DNA from: Paenacidovorax monticola
GTDB lineage: Bacteria; Pseudomonadota; Gammaproteobacteria; Burkholderiales; Burkholderiaceae_C
Direction: 5' to 3'
Assembly: GCF_014489595.1 (NCBI RefSeq)
Contig: NZ_CP060790.1
Span: 3,038,001 to 3,102,000, forward strand
Length of the DNA: 64,000 nt
Shown here in pieces: positions 19,078 to 29,514 of the stretch. The stretch's first letter is position 1, and each line of letters opens with the position of its first letter. Below the pieces are notes generated by a model. That model worked only from the letters and a program-made list of their open reading frames with translations. It searched no databases and was not told the origin of the DNA. A program made the translations under genes and the position numbers.

Positions 19078-20619
19078 ATGAGTCTTGCTTTGGTGCAAAG
19101 CCGCGCCCTGTTGGGGCTGCAGGCACCCGCCGTGACCGTCGAGGTGCACCTGGCCAACGGCCTGCCGAGCTTCACGCTCGTGGGCCTGGCCGATGTGGAG
19201 GTGAAGGAGGCGCGCGAGCGCGTGCGCTCGGCGCTGCAGAACGCGGGGCTCGAATTCCCGCACAACAAGCGCATCACGGTGAACCTGGCCCCGGCCGATC
19301 TGCCCAAGGATTCGGGCCGCTTCGACCTGCCGATCGCGCTGGGCATCCTCGCAGCGAGCGGGCAGATCGACGCCGCGCAGCTCGCAGGCCACGAATTCGC
19401 GGGCGAGCTGTCGCTGTCGGGCGAACTGCGCCCCGTGCGCGGCGCGCTGGCCGCGGGCCTGGCCCTGCGCACGCAGGGCGTGCACACGCGCATGGTGCTG
19501 CCGCTGGACAGTGCCGAGGAAGCCGCGCTGGTGCCGGATGCCGAGGTCTACGGCGCGCGCCACCTGCTGGACGTGGTGCGCCAGTTCCTGCCCCCGGGCC
19601 AGGCCGCCGCCGATGCCGCGGACAGCGGATGGCAGCGCCTGCGCCCGGCTCCGCCCGCGCCCATGCCGCCCATGGCCGACCTCGCGGACGTGAAGGGCCA
19701 GGCCGGCGCCAAGCGTGCGCTGGAGATCGCCGCCGCGGGCGGCCATGGCGTACTGCTCGTCGGCCCCCCGGGCTCCGGCAAATCCATGCTTGCGCACCGC
19801 TTCGCGGCGCTGCTGCCGCCGATGACCGAGCAGGAGGCGCTGGAGAGCGCCGCCATCGCCAGCCTTGCGGGACGCTTCGCAGCGGAGCACTGGATGCAGC
19901 GCTTCACGGCCGCGCCGCACCATACAAGCAGCGCGATCGCCCTCGTGGGCGGTGGCTCGCCCCCCAGGCCCGGCGAGATCTCGCTGGCGCACCACGGCGT
20001 CCTGTTCCTGGACGAGTTCCCCGAGTACGCGCGCACCGCGCTCGAAGCACTGCGCGAGCCGCTGGAGACCGGCACCATCACCATCGCGCGGGCCACGCAG
20101 CGGGCCGAATTCCCCGCGCGCTTCCAGCTCGTGGCGGCCATGAACCCCTGCCCCTGCGGCTTCCTCGGCTCGGGCCAGCGCGCGTGCCGCTGCACGCCGG
20201 ACCAGGTGGCGCGCTACCAGGGCAAGCTCAGCGGCCCGCTGCTCGACCGCATCGACCTGCATGTGGAAGTGCCCGCCCTGCCCACGCAGGAACTGCTGCA
20301 GGCGCCGCCGGGCGAAGCCAGCAGCGCCGTGCGCGAGCGCGTGGCCCTGGCGCGTGGGCGCGCCGTCGCGCGCCAGGGAAAGCCCAACCACGCGCTGCAT
20401 GCGCAGGAGCTGGACGCGCAACTGGAGCTGACCGAGGCGGCTGCGGCCTTCCTGCAGTCCGCCGCCGCGCGCCTGGGCTGGTCGGCGCGCAGCACACACC
20501 GCACGCTGCGCGTGGCCCGCACCATCGCGGACCTGGCCGCGAGCGCCACCGTGGGCCCCGCCCATGTGGCCGAGGCCGTGCAGTACCGCCGCGCCCTGCA
20601 CGGCGCCAAGGCCGGCTGA
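19078..20619 (+). CDS. comM: YifB/ComM-family Mg-chelatase-like AAA+ ATPase
   Basis: A 513-residue helicase-like protein. An N-terminal ChlI-like domain (about 20-140) is followed by AAA+ with Walker A GPPGSGKS near 225, Walker B LFLDEFPEY near 310 and the C-terminal Mg_chelatase_C domain. ComM is a ring helicase that promotes branch migration during natural transformation. GGGGAGGAAA precedes the ATG. The four-cysteine cluster CPCGFLGSGQRACRC, typical of YifB proteins, lies near residue 360. Confidence 0.93.
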   Translation: MSLALVQSRALLGLQAPAVTVEVHLANGLPSFTLVGLADVEVKEARERVRSALQNAGLEFPHNKRITVNLAPADLPKDSGRFDLPIALGILAASGQIDAAQLAGHEFAGELSLSGELRPVRGALAAGLALRTQGVHTRMVLPLDSAEEAALVPDAEVYGARHLLDVVRQFLPPGQAAADAADSGWQRLRPAPPAPMPPMADLADVKGQAGAKRALEIAAAGGHGVLLVGPPGSGKSMLAHRFAALLPPMTEQEALESAAIASLAGRFAAEHWMQRFTAAPHHTSSAIALVGGGSPPRPGEISLAHHGVLFLDEFPEYARTALEALREPLETGTITIARATQRAEFPARFQLVAAMNPCPCGFLGSGQRACRCTPDQVARYQGKLSGPLLDRIDLHVEVPALPTQELLQAPPGEASSAVRERVALARGRAVARQGKPNHALHAQELDAQLELTEAAAAFLQSAAARLGWSARSTHRTLRVARTIADLAASATVGPAHVAEAVQYRRALHGAKAG

Positions 20620-20638
20620 CACCTGCACAGGCCCCCCC

Positions 20639-22680
20639 ATGAAGATGCCCTCCTCCCTCCCCCTGCGGGCTGCGCTGCGCCGCCTGCTCCTGCCCGCCTG
20701 GCTCGTGCTGTCCCTGGTGCTGGTGGCCTGCGCCATCCTGAGTCCCAATCTCTTCCCCGGGCCGGCCCGGGGCCTGCAGCTGGGCGCCGATATTCCGCTG
20801 CAGATGCTGGTGGACCCGCGCGGAACGCTGACGCTGGCCGATGTGGCCGCCCGGCCCGACTCGGCCTTCACGCCGCTCAGCGCGCCACTGAGCGAGGGCT
20901 ATACGCACAACGTGTACTGGCTGAAGGCCACGGTCCCCGCCGCAGAAGAAGGCGGCGCCATCCCCACGTCCGGCCATTCCCTGTGGCTGAGCATCCTGCC
21001 CAGCTACCTGGACCAGGTCACGCTGTACCAGCAGGACGGGCCGGGCACGGCGTGGCGGGAGCTGCGCAGCGGCGACACCGTCCCCATGGCGCAGCGCATC
21101 CGCGTGCGGCAGCTCATGTTCCCGCTGCAGGAGCGCCAGCCCTTCCTGCTGCGCGTGCAGACCACCAGCCCCGTGCAGGTCGACGCCACGGTCTGGCGCA
21201 GCACGGGGCTGCTGGCCCACCTGTCGGCCATCGAATGGGCCTCGGGCGTGCACCAGGGCATCAACCTGATGCTGGTGCTCCTGCTCATCGGCGCCGCGCT
21301 GGCACTGCGCATGCGCAGCCTGTGGGCCCTGGCGACGGGTGCCGCCGCCGCCCTGGCCCACGGCGCGCTGGACCGGGGCTACCTGCAGGTATGGCTGCCC
21401 GATGCGCCGCCCCTCTGGGGCGATCTGGCCGTCAAGCTGGGCACCCTGATGCTGCCGGCCGCCTTCTCGTGGCAGTTCCGCACCCTGCTGACGCAGGGCA
21501 CGCGCTGGCGGCGCGTGGACCGCGCGCTGCTGGCCCTGGGCGTGGTGCCGCTGCTGTGCCTGCCCAGCATTCCGCTGGGCCGCTACGAGGACTGGGCCTG
21601 GATCGGCGTCATGGCCCCCTGGGCCATCAGCGCCCTGTTCGCCGTGGTCGCATGGAGCAACCTGCTGCGCGAACGCGCCACCACGGTCAACGTGCTGATG
21701 GTGGTGCCCACCACGCTGTACGGCCTCGTGGGCGTGTACGTGACGGCGGCCTACGTGGGGCTGGCCGGCCTGCCCGCCATCGAAACCAGCGTGCTCTGGC
21801 AGCTGAACACCCTGCTGATCAACCTCATCGTCACGGTGGCTGTGGGGCGGGCCTGTTCCAGACCTTCCGCGGCGCCATGGACCGCCAGGCGCACCTGGTC
21901 GAGCGGCTCGAAAAGTCCGAGCAGGCCCTGGAGGAGCGCGTGCGCCAGCGCACCGCCGAGCTGCTGCATGCCCAGAACGCTCTGCAGGCCGCGCTGCACA
22001 GCGAGCGCGCCATGCGGGAAGAGCAGCGCCAGTTCTTCAACATGATCAACCACGAGTTCCGCACGCCGCTGGCCATCGTGGACAGTGCCGCCACCGAGCA
22101 GCAGACCTTCCCGTCCCCGGACCTCCCCACGCAGCGCGAGCGGGCCTCGCAGATCCGCCGGGCCTGCCGCCGCCTGATGACGCTGGTGGACAACTGCCTG
22201 GTCAGCGACCGGCTGGAGGCCCAGGCCTTCCAGCCCCAGTTGCACAGCGCCCCCCTCGCCGAGCTCATCGAGGACGCCTCCGAGCTGGTGCACTGGTCCA
22301 GCCGCCACCACCTGCGCCTGGACACCGGCGAGGCGCCGCCGCAATGGGCCTGCGACCCGACGCTGGTGCGCATCGCGCTGTCCAACCTGGTGGACAACGC
22401 GGTCAAGTACGCCAAGTCCGGAGAAATCGCCATCACGGCCCGCAGGCCCGCCCCGGGCGTGCTCGCGCTCACCGTGAGCGATGAAGGCCCGGGCCTGCCT
22501 CCCGACGCCGTGGAGCGCATCTTCGAGTGCTACGAGCGCGGCGAGCGCACCGACCAGACACGGGGCTTCGGCCTGGGCCTGTGGGTGGCGCGGCGCATCG
22601 CCCGGCTGCACGGCGGCGACGTGCAGGCCGGCGCGTCGGCGCGGGGCGGCACCAGCTTCACGCTCACGCTGGCGGCGTGA
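20639..22680 (+). CDS. 7TMR-DISM-type sensor histidine kinase, frame broken
   Basis: Membrane histidine kinase of about 680 residues. N-terminal membrane anchor, a periplasmic 7TMR-DISMED2-like domain (about 40-190) and seven hydrophobic segments (about 200-400). A coiled coil (QALEERVRQRTAELLHAQ), HisKA with phospho-acceptor His in FFNMINHEFRTPLAIV, and HATPase with NLVDNAVKYA, DEGPGLP and GFGLGLWVARR follow. The frame breaks at the G run 21844-21847, just after the last membrane helix; one added base restores it. No response regulator gene adjoins, so the partner is unknown. Confidence 0.85.
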
Positions 22681-22690
22681 GCGCAACAGG

Positions 22691-23419
22691 CTACAAGCCC
22701 AGGTACGCCTGCCGCACTCGCGCGTCGCCCGCCAGCCCGGCCATGGGCCCGGCGTGCACGATCTGCCCCTGCTCCAGCACATAGGCGCGGTCGGCCACGG
22801 CCTCGGCGAAGGGCAGGTTCTGCTCGCACAGCAGGATGGCGATGCCCTGGGCCTTGAGGCCGAGGATGGCCTCGGCCATCTGCTCCACGATGAGGGGCGC
22901 CACGCCCTCGGAGGGCTCGTCGAGCAGCACCATGAGGGGTTGGCCCATGAGCGTACGCGCCACGGTGAGCATCTGCTGCTCGCCGCCACTCATGCGGCCG
23001 CCCTGGCGCCCGGGCATCTCGCCCAGGTTGGGAAAGAGCTGGAACAGGCGCTCGGCCGTCCAGTGCGGCGCGGGCGTGCCGTCGGGCCAGCGGCGGGGTT
23101 TCTGGCGGCCGACCTCGAGGTTTTCGAGCACCGTGAGATCGGTGAAGATGCGCCGGTCCTCGGGCACGTAGCCCAGGCCCAGGCGCGCGATCTCGTGCGG
23201 GGCCTTGCGCTCGATGGGCTGGCCCATGAAGGCGATGCGCCCCGTGCGGCGCGCGAATGTCCCGGCCATGAGTCCCGCGATGGCCTTGAGCGTGGTGGAC
23301 TTGCCCGCGCCGTTGCGCCCCATGAGCGCGACGACCTCGCCGCGCCCCACCGAGAGCGCCACGTCGAACAGGATCTGCGCGCCGCCGTACCAGGCGTTCA
23401 GGCCATGGACCTCAAGCAT
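22691..23419 (-). CDS. livF: Branched-chain amino acid ABC transporter ATPase LivF
   Basis: A 242-residue ATP-binding subunit. Walker A GRNGAGKSTT near 36, signature RMSGGEQQMLTVARTLM near 143 and Walker B LMVLLDEPSEG follow the LivF pattern. It overlaps livG by 8 bp and is the last gene of the operon. Transported ligand is probably a branched-chain amino acid or related amide, but this family also carries urea and aromatic acids. Confidence 0.93.
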   Translation of the reverse strand: MLEVHGLNAWYGGAQILFDVALSVGRGEVVALMGRNGAGKSTTLKAIAGLMAGTFARRTGRIAFMGQPIERKAPHEIARLGLGYVPEDRRIFTDLTVLENLEVGRQKPRRWPDGTPAPHWTAERLFQLFPNLGEMPGRQGGRMSGGEQQMLTVARTLMGQPLMVLLDEPSEGVAPLIVEQMAEAILGLKAQGIAILLCEQNLPFAEAVADRAYVLEQGQIVHAGPMAGLAGDARVRQAYLGL

Positions 23420-24191
23420 GCGCCCTCTCCTTCGCATGCTGGCGCAGCTTGCCGCTGCCCAGGTAGGCGGCCTGCACGCGCGCATCCTGCTGGATGGCCT
23501 CGGGCGTGCCCTCGGCCAGCAGCTGGCCGCGCACGAGCACGAGCACGCGGTCGGCCTGGCCGAAGACCACGTCCATGCTGTGCTCGGTGAACAGCACGCC
23601 CATGCGCCGCTCGCGCGCGATCTCACGCGTGAGCGCCATCAGCGCCAGGCGCTCGGCCGGCGCCATGCCCGCCGTGGGCTCGTCCATGAGCAGCAGGCGC
23701 GGCGCATGCGCGAGCGCCATGGCCAGCTCCACGCGCTTGACGTCGCCATAGGCCAGTTCGCTGCAGGGCCGCGCGGCCTGCGCGCGCATGCCCACGCGCT
23801 CGAGCAGCGCCAGCGCATCCGGCAGGCGGTGCGCGGCAGCCGGACGCCAGAAGCGGAAGATGCGCCTGTCGGCCGAGAGCAGGGCCATCTGCACGTTCTC
23901 CACCACGCTGAGCGAGGCGAAGGTCTCGGCGATCTGGAAGGTGCGGCCCACGCCCAGCCGCCAGACGGCACGCGGCGGCAGGTCCGCGATCTCCTGCCCC
24001 GCAAGCCGCACCGAGCCGCTGTCGGGTGCAAGCTGGCCGCCCACCATGTTGAACGTGGTGGACTTGCCCGCGCCGTTGGGGCCGATGAGCGCAAGCATCT
24101 CGCCCGGCGCGAGCGAAAAGCCCACGCCATCCACGGCCCGCACGCCGCCGAACGCCTTGGACAGGCCCGCGACCTGCAGCAGCGCCGTCAT
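23412..24191 (-). CDS. livG: Branched-chain amino acid ABC transporter ATPase LivG
   Basis: A 259-residue ATPase subunit. Walker A GPNGAGKSTT near residue 39 and Walker B LLLMDEPTAGM near 173. The usual LSGG is replaced by ELAYGDVKRVELAMALA, a variant found in LivG proteins of this type. The ATG overlaps the permease stop and the 3' end overlaps livF, so translation is coupled throughout. Confidence 0.93.
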   Translation of the reverse strand: MTALLQVAGLSKAFGGVRAVDGVGFSLAPGEMLALIGPNGAGKSTTFNMVGGQLAPDSGSVRLAGQEIADLPPRAVWRLGVGRTFQIAETFASLSVVENVQMALLSADRRIFRFWRPAAAHRLPDALALLERVGMRAQAARPCSELAYGDVKRVELAMALAHAPRLLLMDEPTAGMAPAERLALMALTREIARERRMGVLFTEHSMDVVFGQADRVLVLVRGQLLAEGTPEAIQQDARVQAAYLGSGKLRQHAKERAHA

Positions 24192-26112
24192 GCCGCGCCC
24201 CCCTTGCGCGCCCTGCGCCACACCGGCTGCCACACCTGTTGTGCAAAGCCCGCGATGCCCTGCGGGAACAGCAACACGAGCGCCAGCATGGTGCCGCCGA
24301 GCAGCGCGCGCCAGTAGTCCGTGCTGCGCGCTACCGTGTCGTGCAGCCAGGTGAAGGCCGCCGCGCCCACGACGGGGCCCGCGAGCGTCTGCACGCCGCC
24401 GAGCAGCACCATCACGAGGCCGTCCACCGACTTGCTGACCGACAGCCCCTCGGGCGAGATGCTGCCCTTGGAGAACCCATAGAGCGCACCCGCGAGCCCC
24501 GCGAACAGGCCCGCCACCACGAAACCCGCCCACTGGAGGCGCCGCACGTCGATGCCGATGGCATCGGCGCGCACGGCCGAGTCGCGCGCGGTGCGCAGCG
24601 CGTAGCCGAACGGCGCGTGCAGCATGCGCCGCAGCAGCGCCAGGGCCAGCGCCACCAGCGCGAGCACGAGCAGGTAGTAGGCGCTGCCCCCTGCGCCCTG
24701 CGCGAGCCAGTCGCTGGGCCACAGGCCCGTGAGGCCGTTGCTGCCGCCCGTGACCGCGTCCCACTGGAACGCAATGGCCCAGGTGATCTGCGCGAAAGCC
24801 AGCGTGAGCATGGTGAGGTACACGCCCGACAGGCGCACGCAGAACCAGCCGTAAAGCAGCGCCCCGGCCGCCGCCGCGAGCGGCGCCAGCAGCAGGGCCG
24901 CCTCCATGGGCAGGCCGGCCGCGCGCACCAGCAGCGCCGCGCCATAGGCCCCCAGGCCGAAATAGGCCGCATGGCCGAACGAGTGCATGCCCGCCGGCCC
25001 CATGAGGAAATGCAGGCTGGCCGCGAACAGCGCCGCGATCAGCATGTCGGTCATGAGCACGGTGGCATAGGGCCACGGCCCGGCCGCCCCGCCACCGATG
25101 AAGGGCAGCAGCGCGAGCAGCACCAGCAGCCCCGCCCAGGCCGTGCGCGCGGGCGTACCCGCGCGGCGCAGCGGCGCCTCGGCCGCGCCCCCGAGCGCAC
25201 CGGGGCCTGCGGCCGGCCCATCAGGCCCCAGGGGCGCCAGACGAGCACCACGGCCATCGCAAGAAACTCCACCACCAGCGTGAGCTTGGACATCGACAGC
25301 GTGATGCCCGCCACCTCCACCACGCCCAGCCAGACGCACAGCGCCTTGAGCTCGGCGATCAGCAGCGCCGCAACGAAGGCGCCCGGGATCGAGCCCATGC
25401 CGCCCACCACCACGACGACGAAGGCCGAGCCGATGGCGTTCAGGTCCATCTCGAGGTGCGCGCTCTCGCGTGGCAGCTGCAGCGCACCGCCCAGGCCCGC
25501 CAGCAGCGCACCCAGCGCGAACACGCCCGTGAACAGCCAGGCCTGGTTGACGCCCAGGGCACCCACCATCTCGCGGTCCTGCGTGGCCGCGCGCACCAGA
25601 GTGCCCCAACGCGTGCGCGTGAGCAGCAGCCAGAGCAACAGCAGCACGATGGGCCCCACGGCGATGAGGAACAGATCGTAGGCCGGAAAGGCGCGCCCCA
25701 GCACCTGCACGGCGCCGTCGAGGCCCGGCGCACGCGGGCCGAACAGCTCCTCGGGGCCCCAGGCCCAGAGCACGGCATCCTTCACCACGAGCACGAGCGC
25801 GAAGGTGGCCAGCAGCTGGAACAGCTCGGGCGCGCGGTAGATGCGGCGCAGCAGCGCGATCTCGACCACCGCGCCCAAAAGCCCCAGGGCCAGCGGCGCC
25901 AGCAGCAGCGCGGGCCAGAAGCCGATGGACCCGGCCCAGCGCTCCACGCATGCATAGGCCACGTACATGCCCAGCATGTAGAACGAGCCGTGCGCGAAGT
26001 TGACGATGCGCGTGACGCCAAAGATCAGCGACAGCCCCACGGCCACGAGGAACAGCGCCGACGCGCCCGCCAAGCCGTTGAGCAGCTGGACCAGCAGGCC
26101 GCCGAGGTCCAT
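24188..26112 (-). CDS. Fused LivH-LivM permease (one apparent frame break)
   Basis: Two permease domains. The LivH part starts MDLGGLLVQLLNGLAGASAL at 26112 and carries FGVTRIVNFAHGSFYMLGMY. The LivM part runs from about 25100 to 24188 with MGPAGMHSFGHAAYFGLGAY and GGVQTLAGPVVGA. LivH has no stop before LivM begins, and LivM has no good start codon. Adding one base to the five-base C run 25188-25192 makes one continuous reading frame of about 640 residues. A fused permease is therefore the best reading; separate genes with a non-canonical start are possible. Confidence 0.75.
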
Positions 26113-27311
26113 CACTCCGCCGCGCGGCGCAGCTGCTTCACCTCGGCGTCGGAGGGCTGGAACCTGGCGCCGTCCATATAACGGAAGTCCACCATCACGC
26201 CCTTGCCCTGCTGCAGCGCCGTCCTGCCCACATAGGCGCCCATGGTGGACTGGTGGTCCTGTGCGCGGTAGGTGATGGGGCCGAACGGCGTGGCCACCTG
26301 CAGGCCGCGGAAGGCGGCGATGAGCTTCTCGGTGTCTGCCGAGCCGCCGGTCTTGCGCAGGCCCGCTGCAATGGACTGGATGGCGTTGAAGCCCACGATG
26401 GAGCCCGCGCGCGGGTAGTCCTTGAAGCGCTTCTGGTAGGCGTCGAGGAAGGCCTTGTGCTCGGGCGTCTGGATCGCGTACCAGGGGTAGCCCGTGACGA
26501 TCCATCCCTCGGGCGTCTCGCCCTTGAGCGTGTCAAGGTACTCGGGCTCGCCCGACAGCAGGCTCACCACGCCGCGCCCCTGGAACAGGCCGCGTGTATT
26601 GCCCTCGCGCACGAACTTGGCGAGGTCGGCCGCGAACAGCACGTTGAAGATGGCGTCGGGCTTGGCATCGGCCAGGGCCTGGACCACGCTGCCCGCATCG
26701 ATCTTGCCCAGGGGCGGCGCCTGTTCGGTGACGAACTCCACGCCCGGCTGCGCGGCGGCGAGCAGCTTCTTGAACGTGGCCACGGCCGACTGGCCATACT
26801 CGTAGTTGGGGTAGACGATGGCCCAGCGCTTCTTCTGCAGCCTGGCGGCCTCGGGCACCAGCATGGCCACCTGCATGTAGGTGGAGGGCCGCAGGCGGAA
26901 GGTGTAGCGGTTGCCGCTCTCCCACACGATCTTGTCGGTGAGCGGCTCGGCGGCAAGGAAGAACACCTTCTTCTGCTGCGCGAAGTCCGTGAGGGCCAGC
27001 CCCACGTGCGAGAGGAAGCTGCCCGCGAGCACGTCGACCTTCTCGCGCGCGAGCAACTCCTCGGCCGCGCGCACCGCGTCGCCGGGGTTGCCGCTGTCGT
27101 CGCGCGTGACGAGTTGCAGCTTCTTGCCATGCACGCCGCCCGCCGCGTTGACCTGCTCCACGGCCAGCTCCATGCCCTTCTTGTAGGGCTCCAGGAAGGC
27201 CGGCTGGGCCTTGTAGCTGTTGATCTCGCCGATCTTGATCGTCCCCTGCGCCTGGGCACCGCCCCAGGCCAAGGCCAGTGCGGCCACAACGAAGGAGACA
27301 GGCGATTTCAT
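26112..27311 (-). CDS. ABC transporter substrate-binding protein (LivK-like)
   Basis: A 399-residue type 1 periplasmic binding protein. Signal peptide MKSPVSFVVAALALAWGG, then AQA. Mature protein begins GTIKIGEINSYKAQPAF, with GMELAVEQVNAAGGVHGKKL and TRDDSGNPGDAVRAAEELL typical of LivJ/LivK relatives. The stop overlaps the permease ATG (TGATG). It is the first gene of the livK-HM-G-F unit and divergent from fpr. Ligand not assignable from sequence. Confidence 0.92.
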   Translation of the reverse strand: MKSPVSFVVAALALAWGGAQAQGTIKIGEINSYKAQPAFLEPYKKGMELAVEQVNAAGGVHGKKLQLVTRDDSGNPGDAVRAAEELLAREKVDVLAGSFLSHVGLALTDFAQQKKVFFLAAEPLTDKIVWESGNRYTFRLRPSTYMQVAMLVPEAARLQKKRWAIVYPNYEYGQSAVATFKKLLAAAQPGVEFVTEQAPPLGKIDAGSVVQALADAKPDAIFNVLFAADLAKFVREGNTRGLFQGRGVVSLLSGEPEYLDTLKGETPEGWIVTGYPWYAIQTPEHKAFLDAYQKRFKDYPRAGSIVGFNAIQSIAAGLRKTGGSADTEKLIAAFRGLQVATPFGPITYRAQDHQSTMGAYVGRTALQQGKGVMVDFRYMDGARFQPSDAEVKQLRRAAE

Positions 27312-27494
27312 GGAAAGTCCTTTGTGCGATATCAGGGTCCGAGGCAATGAAATGTACCCGTCCCGCGCGTTTGCCGGACAATACGGGGGTTTGCCCGCTT
27401 GGCAGGCGGCCGCCCGGGGTGCTTCGCAGTGCTCCCAGCCACCCAGCACCCTGCCTCTGTTCGCCGTCCGCTTTCACCTTCCAGCGATCCAACC

Positions 27495-28268
27495 ATGAGT
27501 GCCTTTACCGAAGAACGCGTGCTGTCCGTTCACCACTGGACCGACCGCCTGTTCACCTTCACGACGACGCGCGACCCCGCGCTGCGCTTCTCCAACGGCC
27601 ATTTCACGATGATCGGCCTGCGCGTCAACGAAAAGCCCCTGCTGCGCGCCTACAGCATCGTGAGCGCGAACTACGAGGAGCACCTCGAGTTCCTGAGCAT
27701 CAAGGTGCCCGAGGGCCCGCTGACCTCGCGCCTGCAGCACATCCAGGTGGGCGACACCGTCATCGTCGGCAAGAAGCCCACGGGCACGCTGCTCATCGAC
27801 TACCTGCTGCCCGGCAAGCGCCTGTACCTGCTGTCCACGGGCACGGGCCTGGCGCCGTTCATGAGCGTGATCCGCGACCCGGACACGTATGAGAAGTTCG
27901 AGCAGGTCATCCTCGTGCACGGCGTGCGCCAGGTGGACGAACTGGCCTACCACGACCTGATGGTGGACCACCTGCCCCAGCACGAATTCCTCGGCGAGAT
28001 GGTGCGCCAGAAGCTGCTGTACTACCCCACCGTGACGCGCGAACCCTACAAGAACATGGGCCGCGTGACCGACCTGATCGAGAACGGCAAGCTGTTCGCC
28101 GACCTCGAACTGCCCCCGCTGGACCGCGTGCACGACCGCGTGATGATCTGCGGCAGCCCGGCCATGCTCAACGACCTCAAGCACATGCTGGAAAAGCGCG
28201 GCTTCAACGAAGGCAACACGACCACACCGGGCGACTTCGTGATCGAACGCGCATTCGCCGAGAAGTAA
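27495..28268 (+). CDS. fpr: Ferredoxin-NADP reductase
   Basis: A 257-residue FAD enzyme exchanging electrons between NADPH and ferredoxin or flavodoxin. The FAD motif LRAYSIVSANYEEHLEF is near residue 50 (RxYS). The NADP motif STGTGLAPFMSVI is near 113 and MICGSPAMLNDLKHML near 217. It ends AFAEK, the bacterial short C-terminus. In proteobacteria Fpr supports oxidative-stress defence and iron-sulfur metabolism. Confidence 0.94.
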   Translation: MSAFTEERVLSVHHWTDRLFTFTTTRDPALRFSNGHFTMIGLRVNEKPLLRAYSIVSANYEEHLEFLSIKVPEGPLTSRLQHIQVGDTVIVGKKPTGTLLIDYLLPGKRLYLLSTGTGLAPFMSVIRDPDTYEKFEQVILVHGVRQVDELAYHDLMVDHLPQHEFLGEMVRQKLLYYPTVTREPYKNMGRVTDLIENGKLFADLELPPLDRVHDRVMICGSPAMLNDLKHMLEKRGFNEGNTTTPGDFVIERAFAEK

Positions 28269-28271
28269 GCA

Positions 28272-28386
28272 CAACCCCCTGAGCGGCTGCGCCGCGTCCC
28301 CCTTCCCGCGCCGCGCTGTGCGGCAAGGGGGACGACGCCAGGGGCCGGGGGGTCAGGCCCGTTCCATGGCGTCTGCGGGCCTGGGC
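28272..28386. repeat. GC-rich intergenic palindrome after fpr
   Basis: Between convergent fpr and the glycine-zipper gene. Arms GTCCCCCTT (28296-28304) and AAGGGGGAC (28325-28333) pair perfectly around a GC-rich loop. CCCCCTGAGCGGCTGCGCC precedes and GACGCCAGGGGCCGG follows. From memory it resembles a frequent Comamonadaceae intergenic element; no second copy was seen in this window. It may act as a bidirectional terminator. Confidence 0.5.
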
Positions 28387-28400
28387 CGCCTGGACGCGGC

Positions 28401-29171
28401 TCAGTACCCGTTGTCCACCACACGCATGGTGGCCGGGGCCTGCGGGGCGTTGTAGGGGGAAGGCTCCTGCGCAATGCGGAAGCCCTGGCCCTCAAGCGTG
28501 ACCGGCGTGCCCACGGCCACTGCCTGGGCGCGCGTGAACTGGCGCACCGAACCGTCCTCCATGCGCACCCGCACCTGGTAGACGGTGTGCGTGCGCGTGC
28601 GCTGCTCCACCTGGTGGCCCACGTAGCCGCCACCCACGGCGCCGAGCAGCGTGGCCGCCGTGCGGCCATTGCCCTTGCCGACCTGGTTGCCCACCACAGC
28701 CCCGAGCACGCCCCCCGCCACGGCGCCCACGCCGGTCGCGGGCTCGGCCTGCTGGATGGCCTGCACCGACTCCACCCGGCCGCAGACTCCGCACACCGGC
28801 GCGCTGCGCGCCTCGCGCACGGGCAGCGGCTCGGCCTGCGCCGGGCGGGACACGCGCTGCGGCGCCGGGGCCACGGGGGCTGCCACGCCCTGGCGCGCAG
28901 GGGCATTCGCCGCCACGGGCGCCTTCACGGCGGGCGGCGCCTCGCGCCGTTCGTTGATGATTTCGGACTCCGGCGTGCGCGGCACGGCCGTGTCGGCCTG
29001 GGCCACGGCGGCGGGCGTGCCGCCCTGGCGGGACCACTGCACGGCCATCGTGGTGCCCAGCGCGGCCACGCTCAGCCCCAGCACGCCGATGGCAACCCAC
29101 AGCCATTTGACGGGCACACCCGGAGCGGGTGCGGGCGTGGGCACGGTGGAGGGAAGGGAGGACGGGTTCAT
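28401..29171 (-). CDS. Membrane-anchored glycine-zipper 2TM-domain protein
   Basis: A 256-residue protein. One membrane helix at residues 23-45 (WLWVAIGVLGLSVAALGTTM), a long Ala/Pro-rich periplasmic linker, then a glycine-zipper segment GAVAGGVLGAVVGNQVGKGN with GRTAATLLGAVGGGYVG near 165-200 and a small C-terminal beta domain. The zipper resembles SlyB/Rick_17kDa outer-membrane proteins, but here it is tethered to the inner membrane without a lipobox. A CGVCG pair sits just before the zipper. Role unknown; probably envelope integrity. Confidence 0.75.
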   Translation of the reverse strand: MNPSSLPSTVPTPAPAPGVPVKWLWVAIGVLGLSVAALGTTMAVQWSRQGGTPAAVAQADTAVPRTPESEIINERREAPPAVKAPVAANAPARQGVAAPVAPAPQRVSRPAQAEPLPVREARSAPVCGVCGRVESVQAIQQAEPATGVGAVAGGVLGAVVGNQVGKGNGRTAATLLGAVGGGYVGHQVEQRTRTHTVYQVRVRMEDGSVRQFTRAQAVAVGTPVTLEGQGFRIAQEPSPYNAPQAPATMRVVDNGY

Positions 29172-29514
29172 GGTGTGCGGTTCCTTGGCTGTCGGCAGAG
29201 ATGTTCTGCAATGCCCCGCACGGTACACGCGCCCCGGCCCACGCCCTGTGCGCGCCCATGTAATCGAGCGTAAGAGTTGCGCCAGAGCCCGTGTAGGACA
29301 TTTGGCTGTTTCACGCTGTATCAGCCGCCCCACCAGCGTTGATAGCTAGGCTTGTGATAGCAAAAAGCCCCCCCTGGAATGTGCCGGGCGCCGGGCGCAG
29401 GCGGATCGCCGCATGGTGGGCAGGGCGATGCTTGTCACCCGCACAAATGAGAACGATACTCAATTGCAAAATATCGCATCCAGCATCCACTTCCCTGCAG
29501 TCCGAGGAGGAGAA
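29172..29514. other. Intergenic region, 343 bp
   Basis: Divergent spacer between the glycine-zipper gene and the DUF2325 gene. It holds a Fur-box-like palindrome at 29448-29462 and, near 29338-29365, a degraded piece of the dispersed repeat (GTTGATAGCTAGG, then TGATAGCAAAAAGCC). No coding sequence is convincing here. Confidence 0.5.
29448..29462 (+). promoter_or_regulatory. Fur-box-like palindrome before the DUF2325 gene
   Basis: TGAGAAC-G-ATACTCA fits the 7-1-7 Fur pattern. The half-sites TGAGAAC and TGAGTAT (reverse complement of the right half) agree at five of seven positions, and AATGAGAA resembles classic Fur boxes. It lies 53 bp before the start codon. Confidence 0.62.
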
